From positions 124,001-188,000 of the forward strand of contig LGRD01000032.1 in NCBI GenBank assembly GCA_001263235.1: a stretch of DNA of 64,000 bases, given 5' to 3'. The position numbers and the translations under genes are program-made. Positions 38,880-48,412 of the stretch are shown piece by piece (positions within the stretch are counted from its first letter, which is position 1; each line of letters begins with the position of its first letter). The notes beneath the pieces are model-generated. The model was not told the origin of the DNA and ran no database searches. It saw only the letters and a program-made list of their open reading frames with translations. The DNA is from Methylibium sp. NZG (GTDB lineage: Bacteria > Pseudomonadota > Gammaproteobacteria > Burkholderiales > Burkholderiaceae_C).

Positions 38880-40244
38880 TCAACCGCACAGGCTCCGGAA
38901 ACTCACGACGCTGGCACCGGTGGGCGTGACGCCGTCGCTGGTGGTCACGCGGTCGGTGCCGGCGGTCTTGAAGCTCCGCGTGCTCCCGGTCCAGACACCG
39001 GACGTCGGAATCTCGTAGCTCGTTTGCTCGCGGCTGAACTCCACCTGGCCCGTGACGACCACGTCGAAGCCGCTGCCGCTGCCGCGGAACTCCTCGGTCA
39101 CGACGATCGCATCCGATGTCTTCTCGATCGAGAAGCGGGCCGTGCCGGTGACCGTCACCGGGCCGGCGCCGCAGCCGCCCGAGTTCAGCGTCCAGCGCTG
39201 GAAGGTCAGCACCTTGGCCGCGCCGCTGGGGGCGCTGGGCAAGGGAGCCGGCGGCGACGCCTGAGCGGTGGTTTTAGCGCCGGGCTTGGCGGCTGCAGCT
39301 GCGGCTGCAGCGGCTGCTGCGGCGGCCGTGGCTTCGGCCGGCTTCGGCGCAGCCGGCTTGGGTTCGGCCACCTTGGGTTCCACGGGCTTCGGGTCCGCCC
39401 GTTTCGATTCGACGGCCGGTGGCGCTGAGGTGCCCTTGTCGGGCTCCGCCGCGCTGGGCGCCGGGGCGGCGATCGGGGTCGTGGCGGTCGTGGTGGCGGT
39501 CGTCGTGGCGGTTGTCGTGGCGCTATCAGCAGCGGACGGCTTGACCGCCGGCACTGTCGCGCCCTCGGCCACCTTGCTCGGTGCGGGCCGGTACACGATG
39601 AACGCATAGACCCCCAGTGCCAAGACGACGGTCACAGCCAGCCCCGCCACGAGCATTCCCCAAGGCGTCTTGCCCACGGGCTGCGGTCGCACGATGCGCG
39701 CGCGTGTCTCGGCCGACAGTTCGCCGGCTCCCGGCACGCCGGCTTGCCGCGCCCTTGCCGGGCCGGGCGGCGTCGGAGCGAGCACGGCGCCTTGCTGACG
39801 CAGGACGCCCACAAGCGCCTCCACGTCGGAGCCCCAGTGCGATTGCGTCAGCGTCACCGGCTCGACGTTGGCCAGGTCCGCCAGATCGGCCGGCAGCTCG
39901 CCTTGCTGCGGCATCGCGGCGCCGTGCACCAGCACGACCACGACCGGGCGCTTGCGCGCGAGGGCGGACGCGGTTTCCAGCCGCACCAGGTCCTGTGGAT
40001 CGTCAAGACGGCGCAGGCCGTTGTCGTCGCGCGCATCGAGCCAGTTCTTGCCGACCACCACCAGCACCACGGCGCAAGCGGCTATCTGCTCGTCGATCAC
40101 GCGGCGGGCGTCGGGCCCGGCGTCGCCTCGGCCCACATCCATCACCACGCTGCCGGGGCCGAAACTCTCGGTCAGGTTCTTGAACAAGTGGGCCGCCGCG
40201 CCCGGCGTGTCGTCCTTGCGGTAGCTGATGAACATGGCCGGCAT
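38880..40244 (-). CDS. TIR-domain protein with single TM helix and TonB-like periplasmic linker
   Basis: 454 residues. Residues 1-150 are a TIR domain: MFISYRKDD (box 1), FGPGSVVMDV, a QIAACAVVLVVVGKNWLD block and DLVRLETASAL with Glu90 at the catalytic position. One membrane helix follows (WGMLVAGLAVTVVLALGVYA). The next ~110 residues are a Thr/Ala run, a PKPVEPKVAEPKPAAPKPAE stretch like TonB's periplasm-spanning region, and a 13-Ala run. The last ~110 residues form a beta-rich domain with two Cys, presumably periplasmic. The trigger could thus be sensed outside and passed to an NAD-cleaving TIR inside; this is inference. The neighbour is a repeat/peptidoglycan-binding protein. Confidence 0.72.
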   Translation of the reverse strand: MPAMFISYRKDDTPGAAAHLFKNLTESFGPGSVVMDVGRGDAGPDARRVIDEQIAACAVVLVVVGKNWLDARDDNGLRRLDDPQDLVRLETASALARKRPVVVVLVHGAAMPQQGELPADLADLANVEPVTLTQSHWGSDVEALVGVLRQQGAVLAPTPPGPARARQAGVPGAGELSAETRARIVRPQPVGKTPWGMLVAGLAVTVVLALGVYAFIVYRPAPSKVAEGATVPAVKPSAADSATTTATTTATTTATTPIAAPAPSAAEPDKGTSAPPAVESKRADPKPVEPKVAEPKPAAPKPAEATAAAAAAAAAAAAAKPGAKTTAQASPPAPLPSAPSGAAKVLTFQRWTLNSGGCGAGPVTVTGTARFSIEKTSDAIVVTEEFRGSGSGFDVVVTGQVEFSREQTSYEIPTSGVWTGSTRSFKTAGTDRVTTSDGVTPTGASVVSFRSLCG

Positions 40245-40420
40245 GCGCGACTCCAGGGGTGCCCCAAGCGCCGTATTCTTGACCGCGATCCCGCACGCGA
40301 TGCGCCGACGAGGGCCAACGCAGGTTACCGCAAGTAACGCGCCCGCCGACCACGGGGGTCGGCGGGCGAAGGTCTTCCGCCAAGCAAGTTGCCTGAAGGT
40401 CGGGCCGGCAGCACCGCACG

Positions 40421-40475
40421 CCGGCTCGGTCGGCCGGCTCAGTTCGGCCGGCTCAGTTCGGCGTTCTCAGTTGGG
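40421..40475 (+). repeat. short tandem repeat (about four copies of a 14-base unit)
   Basis: CCGGCTCAGTTCGG occurs exactly at 40434 and 40448, with a 13-base variant before (40421) and a diverged copy after (40462). The last copy spans the stop codon of the repeat/peptidoglycan-binding protein gene. Confidence 0.7.
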
Positions 40476-42524
40476 CGAGATGCCGAGCGACTTGACCGTC
40501 GCCATGTTCAGGTAGGCATCCACCGGCAGGCCCTTGGCGGCCTGGTAGTCGTTCACCGCACGCATCGTCTGCGCGCGGATCACGCCGTCCATCGGCCCGG
40601 GGTTGTAGCCCGCGCTCAGCAGCGCTTGCTGGATCTGGCGCAGCTTCTCAGGCGTGGCGTTGGTCTCGCACAGGATCGAGCGCCACTCGGTGCTGGCGTC
40701 GCTGACCTTGACCGACTGCGTCAGCGTGTCGTACTGCGCGGGCACGTCCACTTCGCGCGTGCTGGCCGGCGAGTCCACCACCTGGCGGGTGACGGTCTTG
40801 TACACCGCCGCCACCACTTCCTCGCGGCTCGATGCGGGCTGGTCCACCACGCGGCGCGACACCGTCTGCATCTGCGCCGGGGTCGGGATCTCGCGCGTTG
40901 ACGGCGCGGTGGCCACCACCTGGCGCGTGACCGTGCGGAACTCCGCCGGCAGCGCCACCTCGCGCGTGCTGGCCGGGGTGTCGAGCACCTCGCGCGACAC
41001 GGTCTTGTAGACGGCCGGGACCACCACCTCGCTGGACGACGCCTCGGTCTTGACGACACGGCGGCTGACCGTCTTGTTCACCGCCGGCACCTCGACCGTG
41101 CGCACGGTGGCGGGCTGGTCGATCTCCTGGCGCTTGACGGTGGTGTAGACGGCAGGCACCTTGACCTCGCGCACATAGCCTTCTTCACCCGACTCGGCGC
41201 CGGCCGACTTGGCCGCCCCGGCCTTGCCGTTCACCGCCGCCGCGCGCAGCACGCGCTCGCCCGACGGCGTGGCGACGATGTCGCCGTTGTCGGAGAACTT
41301 GTAGCCGCGCGCCTTCAGCGTTTCCACGTCGATCACCTGGCTCGACACCCGCTGGTAGGTGGCCGGCAGCTCAACCTCGCGCACCGACGCCTCCTGGTCG
41401 ATCGCCTGCTTCGACACCATCGCGTACTGCGCCGGCACCTCGACCTCGCGCACGCTGGCGGGCGTCTTGAGCACGCGTTTGGTGATGGTCTCGTAGCGCT
41501 CGGGAATCTCGACCAAGCACATCACGTCGTCGTCGAGCGAGGTGTTGTCGCTGTTGACCCAACGGGCGTTGCCTGCGGCGTCGGTGGCGGGCTTGCCTTT
41601 GGTGTCGAGCTTCGCGTCGAACACGAAGCCCTTGACCGGCCGCACCTCGCGCGCCTGGCCGACCCACGCGCGGCCGCGCTTCCATTCGGTGGACGCATCG
41701 GCCACCTTCACGCGCTCGGTCACGGTCTCGAACACGGCCGGCACTTCGACGAGGCGCTTGCCCGCCTCCTTCACCAGCACGCGCTCCTGCACCGTCTTCA
41801 GCCGGGCCGCCGTGGCCTCCAGCCGCTTGCTCGCTTCGCTGCGCACCACGTCTTCGGTGACGGTGCGGAAAGGAATCGCGATCGGCTCATAGCGCACCGT
41901 CTCGGGCCGCACCAGCACTTCTTCGGTCACGGTCTTGTAGGTGGCCGGCACGGTCTCGGTGCGGGTCGAGGCGGGGCGGTAGACAACGCTTTCCTCGACC
42001 GTCTCGTAGGTGGCGGGCACGGTCTTGATTTCCTTGCGCTCGGGTGTGACGAGGATCTGCTCGGTCACCGTCTTGTACGTCGCCGGCACCACCTCCATGC
42101 GGGTGCTCGCGGCCACCACCTGCACCTGCTCGGTGGTGGTCTTGTACGTGCCGGGGATCGGCTCGGTGCGCGAGCCTGCCGGCACGGCCACGACCTCTTC
42201 GGTCACCGTCTTGTAGGTGGCGGGCACGGCGATGCTGCGCTTGAACTCGGGGCTCACGAGCACCTGCTCGGTCACCGTCTTGTAGGTCGCCGGCACGATC
42301 TCCACGCGCTTCGACGCGGGCACGCGCACCACCTGCTCGCTGCGCTGCTCGAAGCGCGCCGGCATCAGCACCTTGGCGTAGCACTCGCCCGGCGTGGCGT
42401 TGGCCGGGCGCGCGGCGGTGTTGGTGGCAGTGTTCAGCGCCACGGTCTGCGCCACGCTCGGCGCCGACCAGCCGACGGTCGATGCGGCAGCCGCAGCCAC
42501 AGCGGTCAGCAAAAAGTACTTCAT
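40467..42524 (-). CDS. exported protein of ~19 tandem 23-residue repeats with C-terminal peptidoglycan-binding domain
   Basis: 685 residues from ATG 42524 (AGGAG upstream). The signal peptide ends SVAQ. From about residue 48 to 610 the protein consists of roughly nineteen 23-residue units of the form VPAxYKTVTxxVxV then xPASxRxxx, predicted as short beta strands. The run is broken by two non-repeat insertions, one with DASTEWKRGRAWVGQ and a later one rich in Ala/Gly. A DASTEWRS segment recurs after the last unit. The C-terminus (from ~625) is a PG_binding_1 domain (IQQALLSAGYNPGPMDGVIR). It probably forms an elongated envelope fibre anchored to peptidoglycan. The function is unknown. The next gene leftward encodes a TIR protein. 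Confidence 0.8.
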   Translation of the reverse strand: MKYFLLTAVAAAAASTVGWSAPSVAQTVALNTATNTAARPANATPGECYAKVLMPARFEQRSEQVVRVPASKRVEIVPATYKTVTEQVLVSPEFKRSIAVPATYKTVTEEVVAVPAGSRTEPIPGTYKTTTEQVQVVAASTRMEVVPATYKTVTEQILVTPERKEIKTVPATYETVEESVVYRPASTRTETVPATYKTVTEEVLVRPETVRYEPIAIPFRTVTEDVVRSEASKRLEATAARLKTVQERVLVKEAGKRLVEVPAVFETVTERVKVADASTEWKRGRAWVGQAREVRPVKGFVFDAKLDTKGKPATDAAGNARWVNSDNTSLDDDVMCLVEIPERYETITKRVLKTPASVREVEVPAQYAMVSKQAIDQEASVREVELPATYQRVSSQVIDVETLKARGYKFSDNGDIVATPSGERVLRAAAVNGKAGAAKSAGAESGEEGYVREVKVPAVYTTVKRQEIDQPATVRTVEVPAVNKTVSRRVVKTEASSSEVVVPAVYKTVSREVLDTPASTREVALPAEFRTVTRQVVATAPSTREIPTPAQMQTVSRRVVDQPASSREEVVAAVYKTVTRQVVDSPASTREVDVPAQYDTLTQSVKVSDASTEWRSILCETNATPEKLRQIQQALLSAGYNPGPMDGVIRAQTMRAVNDYQAAKGLPVDAYLNMATVKSLGISPN

Positions 42525-42700
42525 GTCTCGCTCCTGGAATTGACGTTGGTGGGACTTCCAAATCGAAGTCGAACCCAAATTCTAGGAAGCGGCTTGTGCC
42601 CGCAGAAGCGTTGCGATGCACGCCGCCGCACGGATCGAGAATCGGCCGCAACGTGTGCCGGAAGTGATGCCGGGCGGCGACTGGAATGTGACTTTTGCCC

Positions 42701-44530
42701 TCACGTCAGCGGGCCGTCGACCCCCACATAGCGCCACAGATCGCGCATGAACGGGTGGCGCCAGTGGCCGCGCACGCGGGCGTGCTGCAGGTCGGTCACG
42801 ATGTCGTGCGCGTGCGCCTTGTAAGGCATGTAGGCGACCAGCAGGTTCTTCGCCTGCTTCATCAGCGCCTCGCGCTCGGGCCCGTCGGGCAGCATGTTCT
42901 GGCGCTCGAACAGGCGGTCGTACTCGGGCAGGTTGAAGCGCGCGTCGTTCGATTCGTTGGCGTTCGGCCCGTAGGCGATGCCGAGGAAGAAACTGCCGTC
43001 CGGCGTGTTCGCGCTCCAGATGAAGCCCCACATCATCACGCTGCCGGCGCGGGCGCGCTTGAGCAGGTCGGGCCAGGTGGCGATGTCGAACTCCATGCGC
43101 ACGCCGATGGCGGCCAGGTACTTGCGCCACAACTCGTTGCGGCTGCGCGCGCGCTGGTCGGGCGTCGATGCCAGGCGCAGCACCAGCGGCTGGCCGTCGG
43201 GCTGCTCGCGCCAGCCGTCGCCGTTGCGGTCGGTGTAGCCGAACAGGTCGAGCAGCGCCATCGCGCGGGCGCGGCTGTGCTGGCTCATCTCGCTGCGGTA
43301 GGCGGGGTCGTAGCCGGAGGTGAACGGCCCCACCACCGACTGCGCCACGATCGCCTGGCCGTTGCGCCACAGGCGGTTGGCTTCTTCTTCGTCGTACGCC
43401 AGCGCGACCGCGCGGCGTAGCGCCACCCGCTCGGGCGTGTTGCCGCCGACGACCGGGTCGTCCATGTTGAAGTAGGTCATCTGCATGGCGGGCTGCAGGG
43501 CGCGTTGGGCACGCACGCCCTTCTTTGCCAGGTGCGGCGCGAGCACGTTGCCGGGCAGGGCCACCGGTGCGAACTGGGTCGGCAGCTCCAGCAGGTCGAG
43601 CGCGCCGTTCAGAAAGGCGAGCCAGCGCGGTTGCGCTTCGGTGATGACGTCGATCTGCACCCGGTCCACCAGCGGCAGCCGCCGGCCCGCCAGTTCACGC
43701 GCGATCGCTTGCGCCTGCACATCGTCGGCCGCCGGTTCGCCCTCGAAGACCTGCTCGCGGAACTGCGGGTTGCGCAGCAGCTCGATGCGCGAGGCGCGCC
43801 GCCACGCACCGAGCCTGAACGGGCCGGTGCCCACCGGGTGCTCGCCGATCGTGTCGCCATACGCCTCGACCACCTCGCGCGCGACCGCGCCGGTGTATTG
43901 CGGCAGCGCGAACACGAAGTGAAAGCGCGGCCCCGGCACCGCCAGCCGGACCTGGAACGTGTAGCGGTCGAGCGCGCGGATGCCGGCCGCTGGCGCGTCG
44001 TAGTCGAACGGCGTCTTGTTCTTGACCGCGCGCTCGCGCAGTTCGCTCAAGCCCAGCACCTGCGCGTTCTGGAAGACGTAGATGTTCTCGGCGTTGAGCT
44101 TGGGGTCGTAGAAGCGCTTGACGCAGTAGACGTAGTCTTGCGCGACCAGCTCGCGTGGTTTGCCTTTGAACGCCGGGTCGTCGGCAAAGAAGATGCCGGG
44201 CCGGATGCGGAAGGTGAAGGTCTTGAAGTCGGCCGCGATCTCCGGCATTGCCGCGGCCGTCTGCAAACGCAGCTTCACAGGCCGCGCGACATGGTCGTAC
44301 GTCAGCGGCGACTCGAAGATGCTGGCGGCCACCATGCTGGAGTTGACGTCGCTGATCTGCGGCGGGTCGAAGCCGGTTTCGGCGACACGGAAGGCCACGC
44401 GCAGCGTGTTGGGTGGGGCGGCATCACCGGCGTCGCGCGCGGTCCCCGAACCATGGGCCCGCTGCCCCGGCAGCGATGCCGCCGCCAGCAGCGCTGCCGA
44501 GGAGCCCAGCCAGTGGCGGCGGTCGATCAT
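42701..44530 (-). CDS. peptide ABC transporter substrate-binding protein (paralogue 1)
   Basis: 609 residues from ATG 44530. The N-terminus (MIDRRHWLGSSAALLAAASL) has a twin-Arg pair and may use Tat export. The mature part is a family-5 (DppA/OppA) solute-binding protein: LRVAFRVAETGFDPPQISD, VAQDYVYCVKRFYDP, HPVGTGPFRLGAWRRASRI, MTYFNMDDPVVGG and ERVALRRAVALAYD. It is closely related along its length to the two genes upstream, so the three arose by tandem duplication. It is the last gene of the leftward trio, divergent from the transporter genes. Confidence 0.88.
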   Translation of the reverse strand: MIDRRHWLGSSAALLAAASLPGQRAHGSGTARDAGDAAPPNTLRVAFRVAETGFDPPQISDVNSSMVAASIFESPLTYDHVARPVKLRLQTAAAMPEIAADFKTFTFRIRPGIFFADDPAFKGKPRELVAQDYVYCVKRFYDPKLNAENIYVFQNAQVLGLSELRERAVKNKTPFDYDAPAAGIRALDRYTFQVRLAVPGPRFHFVFALPQYTGAVAREVVEAYGDTIGEHPVGTGPFRLGAWRRASRIELLRNPQFREQVFEGEPAADDVQAQAIARELAGRRLPLVDRVQIDVITEAQPRWLAFLNGALDLLELPTQFAPVALPGNVLAPHLAKKGVRAQRALQPAMQMTYFNMDDPVVGGNTPERVALRRAVALAYDEEEANRLWRNGQAIVAQSVVGPFTSGYDPAYRSEMSQHSRARAMALLDLFGYTDRNGDGWREQPDGQPLVLRLASTPDQRARSRNELWRKYLAAIGVRMEFDIATWPDLLKRARAGSVMMWGFIWSANTPDGSFFLGIAYGPNANESNDARFNLPEYDRLFERQNMLPDGPEREALMKQAKNLLVAYMPYKAHAHDIVTDLQHARVRGHWRHPFMRDLWRYVGVDGPLT

Positions 44531-44558
44531 GGGCAACGCGGTGGATCGAACTGCTGCA

Positions 44559-46370
44559 TCAGCGCGGCGGGCGCTTGCTGTCGTCGATGTCGACCGTGTG
44601 CCAGAACTCCTGCCAGAACAGCGGCCGCCGGTAGCCGATCAGCCAGGGTTGCGACAGGTCCGTCAGGATGGTGTGCAAGCGCACCTTGTACGGCGCCCAA
44701 GCGACCGAGATGCGCTTGGCCTGGTCGAACAGCGCCAGGCGCTCCGGCCCGTCGGGCAACGCCGCCATGCGGTCGTAGATCGCATCGAACTCGGGCCGCT
44801 TGAAACGCGCCAGGTTCTGCCCCCCGCCTTGCCGGCCATCCAGCCGCGCCAGCGCAGCGTGGCCATCGACGCCGGCCGATGAATAACCCAGCTGCCACAT
44901 CATCAGCTTGCCGGCGCGGGCGGCCTTCAGCTGCTCGGGCCACTTGCCGGTGCGAAAGCGCGTGCGGATGGCCAGCGCGTCCATGTCGCGCCGGAACACC
45001 TCGTCTTGTTGGCGGGCCTGTTGGTCGGGCTGGGTGGCCATCTCGAGCACCAGCGGCGCACCGTCGGGCAGGTCACGCCAGCCGTCGCCGTCTTTGTCGA
45101 CATAGCCGTACACGTCGAGCAGCGCCTTGGCGCGCGGCACGCTGTACTCGCCGTTCTCGGAGCGGAAGGCCGGGTCGTAGCCGGTGGTGTGCGGCGAGAT
45201 GGGCGACTGCGCCGGCACCGCCTGGCCGCGCCGCACCAGTGCGATCTCGCGCTCCACGTCCATGCCGAGTGAGATGGCGCGGCGCAGCGCCACCTTCTCG
45301 GGCGTGTAGCCGCCCAGCACCGGGTCTTCCATGTTGAAGTAGGTGAGCTGCACGGTGGAGCCCAGCGTCTGCCGGCCGTGGACGCCGCGCTTGGCCAGGT
45401 GCGGCGCCACGGCGCCGCCTTGCATGGCGAGGTTGACGAACTCGTTGGGCAGCCGCTCGATCAGATCGGCCTGCCCGTTCAGGAACGACAGCCACCGCGG
45501 CTGCTGTTCGTCGATGATGGAGACCTCCACGCGGTCCACCATCGGCACGCGCCGGCCCTTGAAGCGCTTGAGCAGCGCTTGCGCGTGGGCGTCGTCAGCG
45601 GCGGGCTCGCCGTCGTACAGCATCTCGCGGAAGGCGGGGTTGCGCTCCAGCACGATCAGCGAGCTGCGCCGCCAATCCGCCAGGCGGAACGGCCCGGTGC
45701 CCACCGGGTGCGCCATGATCTTGTCGCCGTAGAACTCCACCACCTCGCGCGCGACGGCGCCGAACAGGTCGGACAGGGCGATGTTGTCCAGCATCCGCGG
45801 CCGCGGCTCGGCCAGCTTGAACTGGATGGTGTAGCGGTCGAGCGCGCGAATGCCCTCGATCTCGCGGTCATAGGCGAGCGGCTCCTTGCGTTGCAGCGCC
45901 TGCTGGCGCAACTCGGCCAGGCCGAGGTAGCCGATCGGCTCCATGAAGCTCCACACCGGGCTCTTGTTCGCCGGGTCGGCGAAACGCTTGAAGCTGTAGA
46001 CGTAGTCTTGCGCCACCAGCTCACGGCGCTGGCCTTTGAATGCCGCGTCGTCGGCAAAGTAGATGCCCGGGCGCAGGCGAACCGTCCAGGTTCGGAAGTC
46101 GCTGCTGACCTCGGGCATCGCCGCCGCAGTGAGCGGCTTGAACTTGGCCGGCCGCGCCAGGTGGTCGTAGGTGTACAGCGCCTCGAAGATGTGCGGCGTG
46201 ACGGTGCGCGAGTAAATGTCGCTGATTTGCGCCGGGTCGAACCCGGTCTCGGCCACCGGGAAGGCAAGGCGCAGAACCTTGGGCGCCGCAGGCTGGGCGT
46301 GCAGCGGCAGGGCCAGTGACAGCGCGAGCGCGCAAGCAGCGATTGCAAGGCGGCGCCGAACCCCGCGCAT
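44559..46370 (-). CDS. peptide ABC transporter substrate-binding protein (paralogue 2)
   Basis: 603 residues from ATG 46370 (a GTG at 46373 is in frame). A Sec signal peptide ends LPLHAQ. The same blocks as in its neighbours appear: LRLAFPVAETGFDPAQISDI, VAQDYVYSFKRFADP, HPVGTGPFRLADWRRSSLI, LTYFNMEDPVLGGYTPEKVA and YGYVDKDGDGWRDLPDG. It starts 5 bases after the stop of paralogue 3, so the genes are coupled. Differences among the three in the C-terminal lobe suggest different ligand preferences. Confidence 0.88.
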   Translation of the reverse strand: MRGVRRRLAIAACALALSLALPLHAQPAAPKVLRLAFPVAETGFDPAQISDIYSRTVTPHIFEALYTYDHLARPAKFKPLTAAAMPEVSSDFRTWTVRLRPGIYFADDAAFKGQRRELVAQDYVYSFKRFADPANKSPVWSFMEPIGYLGLAELRQQALQRKEPLAYDREIEGIRALDRYTIQFKLAEPRPRMLDNIALSDLFGAVAREVVEFYGDKIMAHPVGTGPFRLADWRRSSLIVLERNPAFREMLYDGEPAADDAHAQALLKRFKGRRVPMVDRVEVSIIDEQQPRWLSFLNGQADLIERLPNEFVNLAMQGGAVAPHLAKRGVHGRQTLGSTVQLTYFNMEDPVLGGYTPEKVALRRAISLGMDVEREIALVRRGQAVPAQSPISPHTTGYDPAFRSENGEYSVPRAKALLDVYGYVDKDGDGWRDLPDGAPLVLEMATQPDQQARQQDEVFRRDMDALAIRTRFRTGKWPEQLKAARAGKLMMWQLGYSSAGVDGHAALARLDGRQGGGQNLARFKRPEFDAIYDRMAALPDGPERLALFDQAKRISVAWAPYKVRLHTILTDLSQPWLIGYRRPLFWQEFWHTVDIDDSKRPPR

Positions 46371-46374
46371 CACG

Positions 46375-48213
46375 CTACTCCATCGCCTTGCGCTGCATCG
46401 CCGCGTCCACGTCGAGGTACTTGTAGAACTCGCGCACGAACGGGTTGCGGCGGTAGCCCTGCACCCACGGGTGCAGCAGGTCGGTCGCGATGCGGTGGCC
46501 GGTGATCTTGTAGGGCACGTAGGCCACCATCAGCTGGCTCGCCTGCTCCATGATGGCGCGCCGCTCGGGGCCGTCGGGCATGGCGCGTTGCTGCACGTAC
46601 AGCGCGTTGAATGCCGGCAGGTCGAAGCGCGAGTGGTTGGCCTGGCCCTTGTTGGGGCCGTAGCCAAGGGCAAGAAAGGTGTCGCCGTCGGGGTCGCCGG
46701 CGAGCCAGCCCACGCCCCACATCATCAGCTTGCCGGCGCGCGAGGCCTTCAGGTTCTCGGGCCATTTGGCGGGCTTGAACTCCATCTTCAGGTTGATGGC
46801 CTTCATGCTCTTCTCCCACAGCTCGACCAACTGGCGGCTCTGCTGGTCGGGCTGGGTGGCGTATTCGAGCACGAGGGGCGAGCCGTCGGGCAGGTCGCGC
46901 CAGCCGTCGCCGTTCTTGTCGATGTAGCCGTACAGGTCGAGCAGCGCCTTGGCGCGTGGCACGTCGTAGTCGCTCATCTCCGTCTTCATCAACGGGTTGT
47001 GGCCGTAGGCCAGCGGCGGGATCGGCCCTTGCGCCGGCACGGCCTGGCCTTTGCGCGCGAGGCGAATCTCTTGTTCGCTGCTGTAGGCCAGCGCAATCGC
47101 GCGGCGCAGCGCCACCTTCTCGGGCGCGCTGCCGCCGACCAGCGGGTGGTCCTGGTTGAAGAGCGACAGCGTCGCGTCCACCAGCGGCGCCTGGTCCATC
47201 ACGATGCCTTGCTTGGCGAGGTTGGGCGCGACTCTGTTGTTCGGAATCGCGACGGTCGCGAACTCATTCGGCAGCCGGTCCATGAAGTCGCTCTGCTTGT
47301 TCAGGAACGACAGCCAGCGCGGTTGCGCTTCTTCGATGATCGAAATCTCCACGCGATCGAGCATCGGGATGCGTCGGCCCTTCAGCGCAGCAGCGATCGC
47401 GACCGAGCGCGCGTCGTCGGCCGGCGCTTGCTCGGCGTACGGCATGTCGCGAAAGCCCGGGTTGCGCGCCAGCACGATGCGCGAGCTGCGCCGCCACTCG
47501 GCCAGGCGGAACGCGCCGGTGCCCACCGGGTGCGCCATGATCTTGTCGCCGTAGAACTCGACCACCTCGCGCGCCATCGCGCCGAAGGCGCCCTGGTCGG
47601 TCAGCACGTCCTGGTGAAAGCGCGGCGTGGGTTCGGCGAGCGTGATCTGCAGCGTGTAGCGGTCGAGCGCGCGCAGGCCTTCGACCTCGGTGTCGTACGG
47701 GAAGGGCTGCTTGGCGTCCATCGCCTTCTTCCGCACCTCGCTCAAGCCGACGATCTTGGCGTTCTCCAACCGATACAGGTTGGGGCTCTTGAACTGCGGG
47801 TCGTAGTGGCGCTTGTACGAGTAGACGTAGTCTTGCGCGGTCAATTCGCGGCGTGCGCCTTTGAATGCCGGGTCGTCGGCGAAGTAGGTGCCGGGCTTGA
47901 TGCGCACGGTGAAGCGCTTGAAGTCGGCCGAGATCTCGGGCAGCGCTTCGGCGGTGTTGGGTCGCATGGTGAATGGCCGGGCGAGGAAGTCGAACCGCAG
48001 CGGCGCCTCGAAGATGCCGGCCGTCACCACGCGCGAATACAGGTCGCTGATCTGCGCCGGGTCGAAGCCGGTCTCGGCGATGGGGAAGGCGAAGCGCAGC
48101 ACCTTCTGACCGGCCGGCGGCACAGAGCCGGCCTGGGCCGAGGCCTCGGGCTGCGGCGCCAGCCACGCCGACAGCGTGACGATGCACACCGGAATCACAC
48201 GCTGCCATCGCAT
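46375..48213 (-). CDS. peptide ABC transporter substrate-binding protein (paralogue 3)
   Basis: 612 residues from ATG 48213, with AGGAG eight bases upstream. A signal peptide ends PEASAQ. The mature part is LRFAFPIAETGFDPAQISDL, TAQDYVYSYKRHYDP, HPVGTGAFRLAEWRRSSRI and YGYIDKNGDGWRDLPDG. It is the promoter-proximal gene of the binding-protein trio and divergent, at 200 bases, from oppB. Longer frames toward 48414 add Arg-rich non-family sequence and were rejected. Confidence 0.88.
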   Translation of the reverse strand: MRWQRVIPVCIVTLSAWLAPQPEASAQAGSVPPAGQKVLRFAFPIAETGFDPAQISDLYSRVVTAGIFEAPLRFDFLARPFTMRPNTAEALPEISADFKRFTVRIKPGTYFADDPAFKGARRELTAQDYVYSYKRHYDPQFKSPNLYRLENAKIVGLSEVRKKAMDAKQPFPYDTEVEGLRALDRYTLQITLAEPTPRFHQDVLTDQGAFGAMAREVVEFYGDKIMAHPVGTGAFRLAEWRRSSRIVLARNPGFRDMPYAEQAPADDARSVAIAAALKGRRIPMLDRVEISIIEEAQPRWLSFLNKQSDFMDRLPNEFATVAIPNNRVAPNLAKQGIVMDQAPLVDATLSLFNQDHPLVGGSAPEKVALRRAIALAYSSEQEIRLARKGQAVPAQGPIPPLAYGHNPLMKTEMSDYDVPRAKALLDLYGYIDKNGDGWRDLPDGSPLVLEYATQPDQQSRQLVELWEKSMKAINLKMEFKPAKWPENLKASRAGKLMMWGVGWLAGDPDGDTFLALGYGPNKGQANHSRFDLPAFNALYVQQRAMPDGPERRAIMEQASQLMVAYVPYKITGHRIATDLLHPWVQGYRRNPFVREFYKYLDVDAAMQRKAME

Positions 48214-48412
48214 TGCATTCACTCCTGATCCAGACCCCGGCAGTCTAGGGGCTGGCCGCGGCCGCAACATCGTGCAATGCCCGAGCGCGGTGCAGGGCAA
48301 ACGCGGTGCCGTGCCCGCCCGGGCGCCGCTTAGACTCCGGCCGACGTTGGCAATGCCAGCAACGTCTGCCACCCCACCGCCCCCGGCGCGCAAGCGCGAA
48401 CCCCGCCCCTTC

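Noticed and set aside
36797-38929. 710-codon plus-strand frame opposite acetoacetyl-CoA synthetase
   Set aside because: It is the antisense of a complete, motif-bearing AMP-forming enzyme; His/Gln/Arg-rich shadow.
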